A DNA stretch of 64,000 nucleotides from Lachnospiraceae bacterium (GCA_017635395.1 JAGBLN010000016.1:33862-97861), one strand, 5' to 3'. Shown: positions 1 through 9,349, counted from the first letter of the stretch. Translations and numbers: made by a program. Notes: a model not told the origin generated them from the letters alone.

Positions 1-1
1 A

Positions 2-598
2 GTTGTGGCATTTTTCCTGATGATACTGCTCCCTTTTATGATGTCTCTGTCCTATAGGGAATATTTTTTCCCTATCATTGCGGATGGTGCGGGAATTTCG
101 GAAACAAGGATAGGACAGATTTACCTGCTCTGCGGAATGGTTGTACTGTATATTGGACCGTATATTGCAAACGGCATGATAAAGAGATATGGTGCAGGCA
201 GCGCAGTGGTTTGTTCAAGCATACTGATGGCTGCGAATATGGCTATATATGTTGTATTCCCTACTGTATATTCAGCCATCGTCGGAGTGGTCATCCTATC
301 GCTGATCATATCCTTTGCATACACCTGCCAGTATACTTATTTCAGCGAACTGAACGAGGTAAAGGCATATGGAGGCGGAAAGGCCATGGGAATTTATTCC
401 ATGATGGAAAGTGCCGGACAGACGCTGGGCCCTATAGTTTACGGATTCCTGCTTTCTTTCGGTATGGTTGAAGGAATAAGGAATTTCATGGTCATTATGG
501 GCGTGCTTGTAATCTTATTCCTTATATTTACTTTTGATAAGAACAGCGTAGGAAAGCTACTGAAGAGAAATAAAAAGCCGGGGGTGGCTAATGATTGA
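2..598 (+). CDS. MFS transporter, C-terminal half (5' end outside window)
   Basis: About 198 codons of a membrane protein whose frame is open to the left edge, so the true start lies outside the window. The visible part has about six hydrophobic segments (roughly residues 3-20, 40-58, 66-88, 92-110, 138-156, 158-175) with short charged loops such as KRYG and DKN, and ends in a basic tail (KLLKRNKKPG). This matches the second six-helix half of a major facilitator superfamily carrier; the substrate cannot be told. Its last 8 bases overlap the next gene, so the two are probably translationally coupled. Family assignment is from hydrophobicity pattern and general MFS likeness, not from a specific signature. 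Confidence 0.75.
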   Translation, partial: VVAFFLMILLPFMMSLSYREYFFPIIADGAGISETRIGQIYLLCGMVVLYIGPYIANGMIKRYGAGSAVVCSSILMAANMAIYVVFPTVYSAIVGVVILSLIISFAYTCQYTYFSELNEVKAYGGGKAMGIYSMMESAGQTLGPIVYGFLLSFGMVEGIRNFMVIMGVLVILFLIFTFDKNSVGKLLKRNKKPGVAND

Positions 599-1154
599 AT
601 ATTTGCACATAAATGATGATGATCTCGAGAGTATGATAGAACTCTATAAAGAGTATCTTAATGACGGCGAGTTTGTAGAGCAGGAGCTGAGGAGAAAGTA
701 TGTCGAGTGTGATTACACCGGAGTGAAGGCTGTAGATGGAGATAAGATGGCTGGATTTGCTTCTATGGCGAAAGGGCTTGACTTTACATATCCCCATCCT
801 GAACTTGAGGAAAGGTTGAGAGCCATAGTTGCGGATGATATAGCATACACGGGTGATGCAGTAGTTGTGCGTGAGGAATATAGAGGAAATGGCATTTCCC
901 ATAGGATGTTTGAGGAATGCTATAAGCTTATGTGCGAGAGAAAAGCAAAATATATTCTCACAGAACTTTGGATATATCCGGGTGGGGATATCCCGGCAGA
1001 AGATTCAGTCCTTAGTCTGGGCAGAGTGGTTTACCGCGAGTATATAGAGGACTTCTATAAGGATCTGGATAAATACGGAATGACATGTCCGATATGCGGT
1101 GATCACTGTAGCTGCAGTGCATGCATCGAATTGCATAGGACTGAAGTGGAATAA
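591..1154 (+). CDS. GNAT family N-acetyltransferase with C-terminal Cys cluster
   Basis: 187-residue protein. The acetyl-CoA binding signature of the GNAT fold is visible near residues 95-105 (REEYRGNGISHRMF, the R/Q-x-x-G-x-G/A type), preceded by the usual beta strand (AVVVREE). The substrate is unknown. The last 25 residues are unusual for GNAT proteins: five cysteines and a histidine (CPICGDHCSCSACIE) look like a zinc knuckle. The start ATG lies inside the end of the MFS gene (8-bp overlap), and the SpoIIE-type phosphatase follows 27 bp downstream, suggesting one transcript. The GNAT call is firm; metal binding is inference. Confidence 0.8.
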   Translation: MIEYLHINDDDLESMIELYKEYLNDGEFVEQELRRKYVECDYTGVKAVDGDKMAGFASMAKGLDFTYPHPELEERLRAIVADDIAYTGDAVVVREEYRGNGISHRMFEECYKLMCERKAKYILTELWIYPGGDIPAEDSVLSLGRVVYREYIEDFYKDLDKYGMTCPICGDHCSCSACIELHRTEVE

Positions 1155-1181
1155 AAGATAAGGGGTTTGAGGAGGTAGAAT

Positions 1182-2807
1182 ATGGAAGATAAAAAGAGGT
1201 ATGGCAGTTTAGGACACAGGCTTAATTTAACACTCGTCATAATGATGCTTATCATGACTGGCATTACGCTGGTAGTGGCATATTTTGCCTTGCGGGACAC
1301 TTATATCGATTTTTACAGCGAGTCTGCCCAGGAAGCGGTAAATACCATTGCGGACAGCATAGCGTGGGATGACGGCATAGACCATTTTGCGGAAACCGGA
1401 GAGAAAGACACATATGCTGAAGTGACATGTGATTATCTTGATATGTTTAAGACAAATTTCCCGAATATCTCATTCCTGTATATGTTTGTACCTTATGACG
1501 ATCACTTTGTCTATGTTTACGATTCTGTCAGGGAAGGGGATGATATGTCAGGAATCTCTTCATACGGTGACCGTTTTGATTACGGTGAGACGGAGTATGA
1601 GGGACTGGTGGTGGCGCTTAAGGAGAAGAGAGGCTCTGTAGGTGTTAATTACAACAACAATTCCACATACGGAAAATCCATAAGCGTGTGGGCACCCGTG
1701 TTTGACAATAACGGTGATATACGGCTTGTGGTAGAAGCTGACTATTATCTGGATGACATATATCATGATATAAATAGTTTTATGCTCCAGATTGCAGCGG
1801 TATTATTGTTATGTGCCGCAGTGATAATTCTTTTCATGCTCATTCATGTGAGAAAGGGCGTGATTGAACCGCTCAGTTCACTTTACAACACGGTTGAACA
1901 ATATGACCATGGGGTAATAAAGATAGACGAGAAGGACTATCCCTATAATGATGAGCTGAGGCAGTTAGCAGATTCCTTTGTCATGATGGCAGAGCGTATA
2001 GAAAATTATACAGAGGAAGTTAAGCGCGTTGTTGCTGAAAAAGAAAGGATCGGAGCTGAACTGTCTGTTGCTACGGGAATACAGGCTTCCATGCTTCCGA
2101 ATAAATTCCCGGCATTTCCGGATCGTGATGAAATAGATATATATGCCATCATGAAACCTGCTAAGGAAGTGGGCGGAGATTTTTATGATATGTTCTTCGT
2201 GGATGAATCCCATCTTGCTATAGTTGTTGCTGATGTATCGGGCAAGGGCGTTCCTGCAGCTTTGTTCATGGTTATAGGAAAGACTTTAATAAAGGACCAC
2301 ACAAATGTAGGAGACAATTTAGGTGAAGTCTTTTACGAAGTTAACAACATGCTGTGCGATAATAATTCAGAGCAGATGTTTATCACTGCTTATGAAGCTG
2401 TGATCGACTTAAAGACCGGAAGGGTGGACTATGTAAATGCCGGTCATGAGCATCCTTTCCTGTTGCAGAGGGTAGAGGATGGAGAGTATGCGTATGTGGA
2501 GCAGAAGACCAACCCGCAGTTCGTTCTTGCCGGAATGGAGGGGATACCGTATACTGCGGCCAGCTTTGAGATGAAGCCGGGTGACAGGCTTGTCCAGTAT
2601 TCAGATGGTGTGCCTGAAGCAACGGATGCAAAGGAAGAACTCTATGGTATGGCCAGACTTAACGAGTACCTTAATAAAAACAGGGATCTTGCTCCAAAGC
2701 CGTTGTTAGAAGGTCTTCTTGAAGATATAAATGCTTTTGTAGGTGAGGCACCGCAGTTTGATGATATTACAATGTTATGCCTTGATTTTAAAAAATATAT
2801 GGAATGA
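1182..2807 (+). CDS. membrane sensor SpoIIE/RsbU-type serine phosphatase (PP2C)
   Basis: 541 residues. TM1 at about 15-37, an extracytoplasmic sensor region to about 200, TM2 at about 202-223, a HAMP-like linker (about 224-275), a short coiled coil, then a SpoIIE-type PP2C domain (about 310-540). Metal-binding motifs of that family are present: GGDFYD, DVSGKG, YSDGVPEA and QFDDITML. Such proteins dephosphorylate STAS anti-anti-sigma factors in partner-switching pathways in response to an outside signal. The start is set by GAGGAGG 7 bp upstream of ATG. The RsbW-like kinase follows 52 bp downstream, the usual pairing, but no STAS gene is adjacent; the only one in the window is at 51746. The signal sensed is unknown. 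Confidence 0.9.
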   Translation: MEDKKRYGSLGHRLNLTLVIMMLIMTGITLVVAYFALRDTYIDFYSESAQEAVNTIADSIAWDDGIDHFAETGEKDTYAEVTCDYLDMFKTNFPNISFLYMFVPYDDHFVYVYDSVREGDDMSGISSYGDRFDYGETEYEGLVVALKEKRGSVGVNYNNNSTYGKSISVWAPVFDNNGDIRLVVEADYYLDDIYHDINSFMLQIAAVLLLCAAVIILFMLIHVRKGVIEPLSSLYNTVEQYDHGVIKIDEKDYPYNDELRQLADSFVMMAERIENYTEEVKRVVAEKERIGAELSVATGIQASMLPNKFPAFPDRDEIDIYAIMKPAKEVGGDFYDMFFVDESHLAIVVADVSGKGVPAALFMVIGKTLIKDHTNVGDNLGEVFYEVNNMLCDNNSEQMFITAYEAVIDLKTGRVDYVNAGHEHPFLLQRVEDGEYAYVEQKTNPQFVLAGMEGIPYTAASFEMKPGDRLVQYSDGVPEATDAKEELYGMARLNEYLNKNRDLAPKPLLEGLLEDINAFVGEAPQFDDITMLCLDFKKYME

Positions 2808-2859
2808 GTCACATGATTTTTCTTTACCGTTATCATTACGAGGGGTTAGGGGTTAGAGT

Positions 2860-3276
2860 ATGAAAGAATTTGATATCAATGTAGATGTAAAAACAGAAAG
2901 CATAGGGATACTCAATGAAGCCATAGAAAATATCATGCGTGATGAAGGGGCTTCAGAGGCAAAGATCATATCCATCGATGTAGCTATCGATGAGATCTTT
3001 TCAAATATCATTTTTTACTCCGGACTGAAGGAGGATGATAAGGCGTTAATAAGAGTGACAGTTGAAGATGATGATGAAAAAAAGATAACGCTGGAGTTTA
3101 TTGATACGGGAAAGCCCTTTAATCCGCTGGAGCGTCCTGAACCTGATGTGACAAAACCTGCAGAGGAGCGTGAGATAGGCGGCCTTGGAATTTTTATGGT
3201 AAAGAAAAGCATGGACCATGTAAGTTATAGGAATGAGGATGGCAAAAACATATTTACGATAATGAAGAAAATATAA
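2860..3276 (+). CDS. RsbW/SpoIIAB-like ATP-binding anti-sigma regulatory protein
   Basis: 138 residues, the length of a stand-alone HATPase_c_2 domain. The N box (DEIFSNIIFYSG) and a G-box region (GGLGIFMVKKSMD) are visible. Members are serine kinases that phosphorylate STAS proteins and often hold a sigma factor inactive. It lies directly after a SpoIIE-type phosphatase that would oppose it, and ends at an intrinsic terminator, so the phosphatase-kinase pair ends this transcript. No sigma factor gene is next to it; the target may be a sigma factor elsewhere or a non-transcriptional partner. Confidence 0.88.
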   Translation: MKEFDINVDVKTESIGILNEAIENIMRDEGASEAKIISIDVAIDEIFSNIIFYSGLKEDDKALIRVTVEDDDEKKITLEFIDTGKPFNPLERPEPDVTKPAEEREIGGLGIFMVKKSMDHVSYRNEDGKNIFTIMKKI

Positions 3277-3311
3277 GCGTCATTGTTTGTAACAGTTATA
3301 TTTGGCTGAAG

Positions 3312-3345
3312 AAACAACGGCGGTTACAAAGTCGTTGTTTTTATT
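3312..3345 (+). terminator. intrinsic terminator after anti-sigma gene
   Basis: Eight-bp stem AAACAACG (3312-3319) with CGTTGTTT (3333-3340), followed by a T-rich run to 3345. Confidence 0.75.
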
Positions 3346-3362
3346 CGGAAGTGTAATGATAG

Positions 3363-4646
3363 ATGGTTGATTATTTTTCAAAAGAAATACACGCATCCGT
3401 TGCAATGGGAAAACGTATAAGGCAGCTCTTTTCATACGCAGATGCATCGGGAAGGAATATTCCGGATTACATGGAAAAACTGCGTAATGAGGGGAAACTT
3501 CCCTGCAGGGACAAAAGGGAAGGCAAGGCAGCTTTAGACAGACTATGTGAACTGTTGCAGTATGATCCGGAGGATGTTAGGAAAGAACACTTGCCGAAAA
3601 ATGAAGACGCTTTTGTCGGGATTGGTCAGAACTCCGGAATGCAACTTTATATCGAAGAAGACATCAGGGACAATGCTGATGTTAAACGCATAACGGAAAG
3701 GCTTAATTTTCCGGAAACAATATACATCAGGCATTACAAGGATATCCTGGCGAGAGTCTCATCAGAAGGCAGCACAGAAAGCACCGGGAAGGGCATGGTA
3801 CTTGCAAGGAAGACGGGACGTCTTTTGTACGAGGGCGCACCCGTATGCCAGAATTTCGGAAACAGTCATTTTTATTACACCTCATGCGTGATGAACTGTC
3901 TGTATGATTGTGAATACTGTTACCTGAAGGGAATGTATCCGGCGGATGTTCCAGTGGTATTCATAAATCTTGATGATATCTTCAAAGAGGTTGAGTCGCT
4001 TTTGGAATCGTTTCCGGTGTATCTTTGTGTTTCCTATGACACAGACCTGATGGCATTGGAGGACATTGCAGGATATGTCAGAAGATGGTGCGACTTCACA
4101 AAATCGCATGATGATCTTACTATTGAAATAAGAACCAAATGTGCCAGGACGGACCTATGGAAAGATATTGAATGGTGTGACCGCGTGATATTTGCTTACA
4201 CCCTGTCGCCGGATGATATCATAAAAAGGTATGAGAAGTGTACGCCTGATCTTGAACACCGTATTAGTGCTATAGTTTCAGGAATGGAATCTTATGCATC
4301 TGCTGTGAATGACGGATCAGAAGCTTATCCCTTCAGACTGTGCTTCGATCCTATGATATATGTGAAGGACTGGCGTGAAATGTATCATGATATGTGGGAG
4401 CGTGTCATGAATGAAATCGACCTTATGCATATAAGGGACTACAGCGTGGGGAGCTTCAGGATTTCAGACAGTTATCTGAAAAACATGCGTGTAAGATTTT
4501 CTGGTTCCGCACTTGTTCAATATCCTTATGATGTGGTGGACGGCTACTATCAGTATCCGGAGAAGATAGCAAATGAAATGGAATGCTATATGGAAAAACT
4601 GATTTCAGAGAGTGTTCCTGGAGCAAAAGTGTTCAGATGGAAATAA
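3363..4646 (+). CDS. SPL-family radical SAM protein (spore photoproduct lyase-like)
   Basis: 427 residues. The radical SAM cysteine motif C-x3-C-x2-C is CLYDCEYCYLKG at about residues 178-189, in the context typical of spore photoproduct lyase (YYTSC then the motif then YLKG). A cysteine in CVSYDTD roughly 40 residues later could match the hydrogen-donor Cys of SPL, but that alignment is by eye. SPL repairs the 5-thyminyl-dihydrothymine photoproduct in spore DNA; SPL-like proteins also occur in organisms not known to sporulate, where their role is open. The next gene starts inside its last codons, and genes for an SDR and a zinc-type ABC transporter follow with overlaps. Confidence 0.82.
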   Translation: MVDYFSKEIHASVAMGKRIRQLFSYADASGRNIPDYMEKLRNEGKLPCRDKREGKAALDRLCELLQYDPEDVRKEHLPKNEDAFVGIGQNSGMQLYIEEDIRDNADVKRITERLNFPETIYIRHYKDILARVSSEGSTESTGKGMVLARKTGRLLYEGAPVCQNFGNSHFYYTSCVMNCLYDCEYCYLKGMYPADVPVVFINLDDIFKEVESLLESFPVYLCVSYDTDLMALEDIAGYVRRWCDFTKSHDDLTIEIRTKCARTDLWKDIEWCDRVIFAYTLSPDDIIKRYEKCTPDLEHRISAIVSGMESYASAVNDGSEAYPFRLCFDPMIYVKDWREMYHDMWERVMNEIDLMHIRDYSVGSFRISDSYLKNMRVRFSGSALVQYPYDVVDGYYQYPEKIANEMECYMEKLISESVPGAKVFRWK

Positions 4647-5380
4647 ACGAGCTGAAAACAACTGAAAGAAAATCGGTACTTATAACCGGTGCATCGTCAG
4701 GAATAGGACTTGCTATTGCAAGGGCGCTTGCTGATAACGGTTATGAAGTATACGGAATCGGAAGGAACTTTGATGAATCATCATCAACCCCCGAAAAATT
4801 TCACTGTGTTATATGTGATATAACAGACGCTGACGCTTTGGAAAAGAGTGTGAATGAAATTCGTAAGTCACATCCAATTGATGTGCTTATAAATAATGCA
4901 GGCTGTGCATATTATGGCTTTCACGAGGAACTGAATGCTTCCAAGATAAAGGAAATAGTTAGGACTGATTTAGAAGCACCGCTTATCCTTACCCAGATGC
5001 TGTTAAGGGATATGAAAAAGTACGGAGGAACAATAATAAACATTTCTTCTGTGACGGCTATTTCTCATGCAAATCCCCACGGCGCAGCGTACGGTGCTGC
5101 AAAGGCGGGGCTATACAGTTTTTCGGGAAGTGTTTTTGAGGAAGCCAGGAAACATGGCGTAAGGGTGACTGCCATACTTCCTGATATGACAGATACTGAC
5201 CTGTACAGGAATGCTGATTTTAAAGCAGATGATGAAGAAGGGGCGTCTCTTTCGCCAAAGGATGTTGCAGATGCGGTGCTATTTGTGCTTTCAAGGCCTG
5301 AAGGTGTGGTAGTAGAGGAGCTGGTTATAAGGCCACAGCTGCATAGAATAAAAAGGAAGACAAAAAATGACTTACATTGA
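4637..5380 (+). CDS. short-chain dehydrogenase/reductase (SDR)
   Basis: 247 residues from ATG 4637; an upstream in-frame start at 4583 is less likely because it would overlap the radical SAM gene by 64 bp and add a tail before the fold begins. Classical SDR signatures: nucleotide-binding TGASSGIG (about residue 18), NNAG (about 90), the catalytic Ser in NISSVTA and YGAAK. It reduces or oxidises an unknown alcohol/carbonyl with NAD(P)H. It overlaps the SPL-like gene by 10 bp and the ABC ATPase gene by 14 bp, so it belongs to the same operon. The link to photoproduct repair or zinc uptake is not explained by any family knowledge I have. Confidence 0.88.
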   Translation: MEINELKTTERKSVLITGASSGIGLAIARALADNGYEVYGIGRNFDESSSTPEKFHCVICDITDADALEKSVNEIRKSHPIDVLINNAGCAYYGFHEELNASKIKEIVRTDLEAPLILTQMLLRDMKKYGGTIINISSVTAISHANPHGAAYGAAKAGLYSFSGSVFEEARKHGVRVTAILPDMTDTDLYRNADFKADDEEGASLSPKDVADAVLFVLSRPEGVVVEELVIRPQLHRIKRKTKNDLH

Positions 5381-6122
5381 ATGTAAAGACTTAACACTTG
5401 GATATGATGACGGCATAGTTGCAGAGCATATTGATTTCACTGTTGAAAAAGGTGATTATCTCTGCATTGTGGGAGAGAATGGCGCAGGAAAGAGCACTCT
5501 TATGAAGACTATGCTGAGCCTTATAAAACCTGCCGGCGGCGAACTTAAATTCAGCGATGAACTTAAGAGGAATGAGGTGGGCTATCTTCCCCAGCAGACA
5601 ATTGTGCAGAGGGATTTTCCTGCTAATGTGCGGGAGATAGTAATGTCCGGGAATCTTTCCAGGATGGGACTGAAACCTTTTTACGGAAAGAAGGAAAAGA
5701 AGCGTGCAGATGATGCAATGGAAAAGCTTGATATAATAGGTCTTGCAAAAAAGAGCTACAGGAATCTTTCCGGTGGGCAGCAGCAGAGGGTTTTGCTGGC
5801 AAGGGCATTTTGTGCGGCAGATAAATTGCTTATACTTGACGAGCCAGTAAGCGGCTTGGATCCCAAGGCTGCAAAAGAATTCTATGAATCTGTAAGGAAG
5901 CTTCATGATGAAGGTGTGACCATAATCATGGTATCCCACGATATGCATGCGGCATTAAGCGACTCTGACCATATACTCCAGATAGGAGAGCACAAACAGC
6001 TTTATTTCGGCAAGACAGAGGATTATGTGAGAAGCAAAGCATATTATAAACTGGGGCTTAACACTCATCCGAGAGATACCAGGAAGCATTACATGGCAGA
6101 ATACCATAAGCCGGAGAACTGA
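5367..6122 (+). CDS. zinc/manganese-type ABC transporter ATP-binding protein
   Basis: 251 residues with Walker A (GENGAGKST, about residue 38), Q loop (LPQQ), signature LSGGQQQRV, Walker B (LLILDEP) and the H loop (SHD). Overall it resembles the ZnuC/AdcC/MntB group that powers uptake of Zn or Mn. The permease follows 8 bp downstream. The periplasmic-type metal-binding lipoprotein normally encoded with them is not seen within the window. The metal is inferred from family likeness only. Confidence 0.88.
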   Translation: MTYIECKDLTLGYDDGIVAEHIDFTVEKGDYLCIVGENGAGKSTLMKTMLSLIKPAGGELKFSDELKRNEVGYLPQQTIVQRDFPANVREIVMSGNLSRMGLKPFYGKKEKKRADDAMEKLDIIGLAKKSYRNLSGGQQQRVLLARAFCAADKLLILDEPVSGLDPKAAKEFYESVRKLHDEGVTIIMVSHDMHAALSDSDHILQIGEHKQLYFGKTEDYVRSKAYYKLGLNTHPRDTRKHYMAEYHKPEN

Positions 6123-6130
6123 GGTTAAAA

Positions 6131-6979
6131 ATGGACGGAAATATCATACAGCAGTTTATATTTTATCTTTCATTCCCTTTTGTGTGGTTTGCATTGATAG
6201 TTGTTGCCCTTATTTCGTTGTGTGCGGCGCTGCTTGGAGTAACGCTTGTCTTAAAGCGCTATTCATTCATTGGTGACGGATTGTCACATGTTGCTTTCGG
6301 CGCGCTGGCTGTTGCTACTGCCCTGGGAGTTACCCAGAATACCCTGGTGGTTTTGCCGGTGACTGTGCTTGTGGCCATGCTTCTGATAGGCATGGGACGG
6401 AATGCGAGAATAAAAGGTGATGCTGCCATTGCAATGCTTTCTACAGGAGCGCTTGCCATGGGCTATCTTATAATGAATGTATTCTCGGTATCGTCTAATG
6501 TATCCGGAGATGTCTGCACGACGCTGTTCGGTTCTACATCCATTCTTACACTTAAACCTTCGGATGTATTTATCTGTCTTGGTTTTTCGATTGTGGTGAT
6601 GATAGTATTTATCTTTTTCTATAACAGGATATTCGCTGTTACCTTTGATGAAAATTTCAGTGAGGCAACAGGCATGAAGACATTCTTCTACCGCGGCCTG
6701 CTTGCCGTTCTGACGGCAGTAGTCATAGTGCTTGGGATGAAGCTGGTGGGATCTCTGCTGATATCAGCCTTGGTTGTTTTCCCGGCCTTGTCGGCTATGA
6801 GGATATTCAAGAGTTTTAAAAGCGTAGTATTATTCTCGTCAATAATGGCAGTCATCTGTGCTGTCAGCGGAATCGGCATATCCGTTGTATGTTCATTTCC
6901 GCCAGGTGCAACTATAGTTATGATGGACATTATTCTTTATATTGTATGTGAACTGGCAGGCAGGCTGCTAAAAAGATAG
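6131..6979 (+). CDS. zinc/manganese-type ABC transporter permease
   Basis: 282 residues with about eight to nine membrane segments, typical of the ZnuB/AdcB (ABC-3) family. The early motif VLKRYSFIGDGLSHVAFG (around residues 40-57) is the hallmark of the family. It works with the ATPase encoded 8 bp upstream. It is the last gene of the SPL-like/SDR/ABC run; a 65-bp gap without an obvious terminator separates it from the glycogen debranching gene. No metal-binding lipoprotein is encoded nearby. Confidence 0.88.
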   Translation: MDGNIIQQFIFYLSFPFVWFALIVVALISLCAALLGVTLVLKRYSFIGDGLSHVAFGALAVATALGVTQNTLVVLPVTVLVAMLLIGMGRNARIKGDAAIAMLSTGALAMGYLIMNVFSVSSNVSGDVCTTLFGSTSILTLKPSDVFICLGFSIVVMIVFIFFYNRIFAVTFDENFSEATGMKTFFYRGLLAVLTAVVIVLGMKLVGSLLISALVVFPALSAMRIFKSFKSVVLFSSIMAVICAVSGIGISVVCSFPPGATIVMMDIILYIVCELAGRLLKR

Positions 6980-7044
6980 CAGCTGTTCGTAACATGTATG
7001 GCGCTGAAGACGCATAAAATTTAATCATATGGGGATTTTATAGA

Positions 7045-9174
7045 ATGATAAGAATCGACGATTTTCCCACGCATGAACTAAATGGAATAAAATATCGCCA
7101 TGGAAGGGTTCAGCCCTTCGGCGCTACAGTTGTTGGAAATGACGGGATAAACTTTTCTGTTTTTTCCAAGGATGCGGTTTTCTGTGAACTGCTGCTTTTT
7201 CATCGAGGGGAGAAGGATCCTTTTGCAAGGATTCCCTTTCCGGATGATTTTAGGATAGGCAATGTGTTTTCTATGATAGTTTACGGGCTAGATATAGAAG
7301 ATTTGGAGTATGGTTACTGTATGGACGGACCCTATGCCCCGGAAAACGGATACCGCTTTGATAAAGAAAAAATCCTGCTGGATCCTTATGCAAAACTGGT
7401 GAGCGGAAGGGAGGTATGGGGGAAAGAACCTGACCCGAATGATCCGTTCCAGCATAGGGGCCGTGTGATCCTTGATGATTACGACTGGGAAGGTGATAAG
7501 CCGCTGGAAATTCCCATGAAGGATCTTGTCATCTACGAGGCACATGTACGTAGTTTTACTAGGGATGAGTCCAGCGGAGTACGCTATAAGGGAACTTTTG
7601 CGGGAATTATCGATAAGATTCCTTATCTCAAGGAACTTGGTATTAATTGCATAGAACTGCTCCCCATATTTGAGTTTGATGAGTTTGAAAACAGCAGGGT
7701 AGTGGAAGGGGAACGCCTCTATAACTACTGGGGCTATTCAACAGTGTGCTTCTTTGCGCCTAAGGCAGGATATGCGGCATCGGCACCTATGGGGATGGCT
7801 GCGGATGAACTTAAGAATCTGATAAAGCGCCTTCACAAAGCCGGCATAGAGGTCATACTTGATGTGGTATTTAACCACACTGCTGAGGGAAATGAGCAGG
7901 GACCGTATATATCATACAGGGGTATAGACAATAAAACTTATTATCTGCTGACTCCTGACGGCTACTATTATAATTTCAGCGGATGCGGAAATACAATGAA
8001 CTGCAATAATGCAATAGTACGGAACTGCATTCTTGATGCGCTAAGGTATTGGGTTTCGGATTATCATATCGACGGATTCCGTTTCGATCTTGCTGCTATT
8101 CTTTCCCGTGATGAGAACGGTGCGCCTATGACCAGTCCGCCCCTTCTGGAGACACTGGCCCATGATGCGGTCCTAGGGAAGAGTAAGCTTATTGCTGAAG
8201 CTTGGGATGCAGGCGGCCTGTATCAGGTGGGAAGTTTTCCTGCCTGGGGGAGATGGGCAGAGTGGAACGGCAAATACCGTGACTGCCTGAGAAAGTTTGT
8301 CAAGAGTTCTGCAGAATGCGGGCCGGAACTTGTGTTGAGGCTTAAAGGATCCCCTGATCTATACGGTAACAGGAGTGCTGAGGCATCCGTTAATTTTATC
8401 ACTTGTCATGATGGCTTTACGCTGTATGACCTGGTTTCTTATAACGAGAAGCACAATATGGCTAACGGTGAAGAAAACCGGGACGGCAGCAATGACAATG
8501 ACAGCTGGAACTGCGGTGTTGAGGGCGCGACTGATGATCCTGAAATAAACAGTCTCAGGAACAGGCAGATAAAGAATGCGGCAGCCTTGCTTCTTTTGAG
8601 CCGGGGCATTCCCATGATACTGTCCGGGGATGAGTTCGGAAATACCCAGTTTGGCAATAATAATGCATACTGCCAGGATAACAGGATATCATGGCTTGAC
8701 TGGGGCAGTCTGGAAGAAAATAAAGATATATTTGACTTTTTTAAGACACTAATAGAATTCAGGTCAAAGCACCCTGTCCTGCGGCGCAGTGATTATTATA
8801 CGGGACAGAATTCCTCGGGCTATCCGGAATTGTCATTTCACGGAACCAGGCCCTGGGATTTTGATGAAAATGCTCCTTTTCTTTCATTTGGATTTATGTA
8901 TGCGGAACCTGCTGCGGATTATGGAACCGATGAGGATGCATTTATCTATTGCGCGGTAAATGCATACTGGGAAGATATGACATTCTCACTTCCGGACATT
9001 CCGGATGGTATGAAATGGGGGGTGGTTGCTTATTCCGGTGGCGGAAAGAAAGCTGGTAAGGACGTGGGAGCGGCTGAAGGAACTGTGAAACTTATGCCAA
9101 GAAGCCTGATGCTGCTCATCGGACATAGGCCAAAAACAGGAAAACGTAAAGGCGGTTCCACTGGAAACAAATAG
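7045..9174 (+). CDS. glgX: glycogen debranching enzyme (GlgX/isoamylase type, GH13)
   Basis: 709 residues, normal for GlgX. An N-terminal CBM48-like beta domain (about 20-130) precedes the GH13 barrel. The four conserved regions are visible: DVVFNHT, GFRFDLAA (nucleophile Asp), IAEAWDAG (acid Glu) and ITCHDG with the late catalytic Asp region. It hydrolyses alpha-1,6 branches of glycogen or limit dextrins in the cytoplasm; no signal peptide. No other glycogen gene adjoins it. GlgX versus TreX/isoamylase is judged from length and layout. Confidence 0.9.
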   Translation: MIRIDDFPTHELNGIKYRHGRVQPFGATVVGNDGINFSVFSKDAVFCELLLFHRGEKDPFARIPFPDDFRIGNVFSMIVYGLDIEDLEYGYCMDGPYAPENGYRFDKEKILLDPYAKLVSGREVWGKEPDPNDPFQHRGRVILDDYDWEGDKPLEIPMKDLVIYEAHVRSFTRDESSGVRYKGTFAGIIDKIPYLKELGINCIELLPIFEFDEFENSRVVEGERLYNYWGYSTVCFFAPKAGYAASAPMGMAADELKNLIKRLHKAGIEVILDVVFNHTAEGNEQGPYISYRGIDNKTYYLLTPDGYYYNFSGCGNTMNCNNAIVRNCILDALRYWVSDYHIDGFRFDLAAILSRDENGAPMTSPPLLETLAHDAVLGKSKLIAEAWDAGGLYQVGSFPAWGRWAEWNGKYRDCLRKFVKSSAECGPELVLRLKGSPDLYGNRSAEASVNFITCHDGFTLYDLVSYNEKHNMANGEENRDGSNDNDSWNCGVEGATDDPEINSLRNRQIKNAAALLLLSRGIPMILSGDEFGNTQFGNNNAYCQDNRISWLDWGSLEENKDIFDFFKTLIEFRSKHPVLRRSDYYTGQNSSGYPELSFHGTRPWDFDENAPFLSFGFMYAEPAADYGTDEDAFIYCAVNAYWEDMTFSLPDIPDGMKWGVVAYSGGGKKAGKDVGAAEGTVKLMPRSLMLLIGHRPKTGKRKGGSTGNK

Positions 9175-9266
9175 ATTGTTTATGATAGAATTAATAAAGT
9201 GTTAGCAATAAATTAAAATAAGATTTAATAATCATGGATTAACATAAGTTTAAAAATGATAGCTGT

Positions 9267-9329
9267 AAATTCAGATTTAACCGGCTTTGGGTTTTTGTAG
9301 GGTTAAAATGAAATAATAAATTCAGATTT
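9267..9329 (+). repeat. 12-bp direct repeat upstream of small gene
   Basis: AAATTCAGATTT occurs at 9267-9278 and 9318-9329, 51 bp start to start, in the AT-rich gap before the gene at 9350. The second copy lies just before the ribosome binding site. It may be a regulator site or chance in AT-rich DNA. Confidence 0.35.
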
Positions 9330-9349
9330 TAGGAGGTTATGTAAACGTT

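Noticed and set aside
5391-5948. 185-codon open frame on the minus strand inside the ABC ATPase gene
   Set aside because: Antisense shadow of a gene with all ABC motifs.
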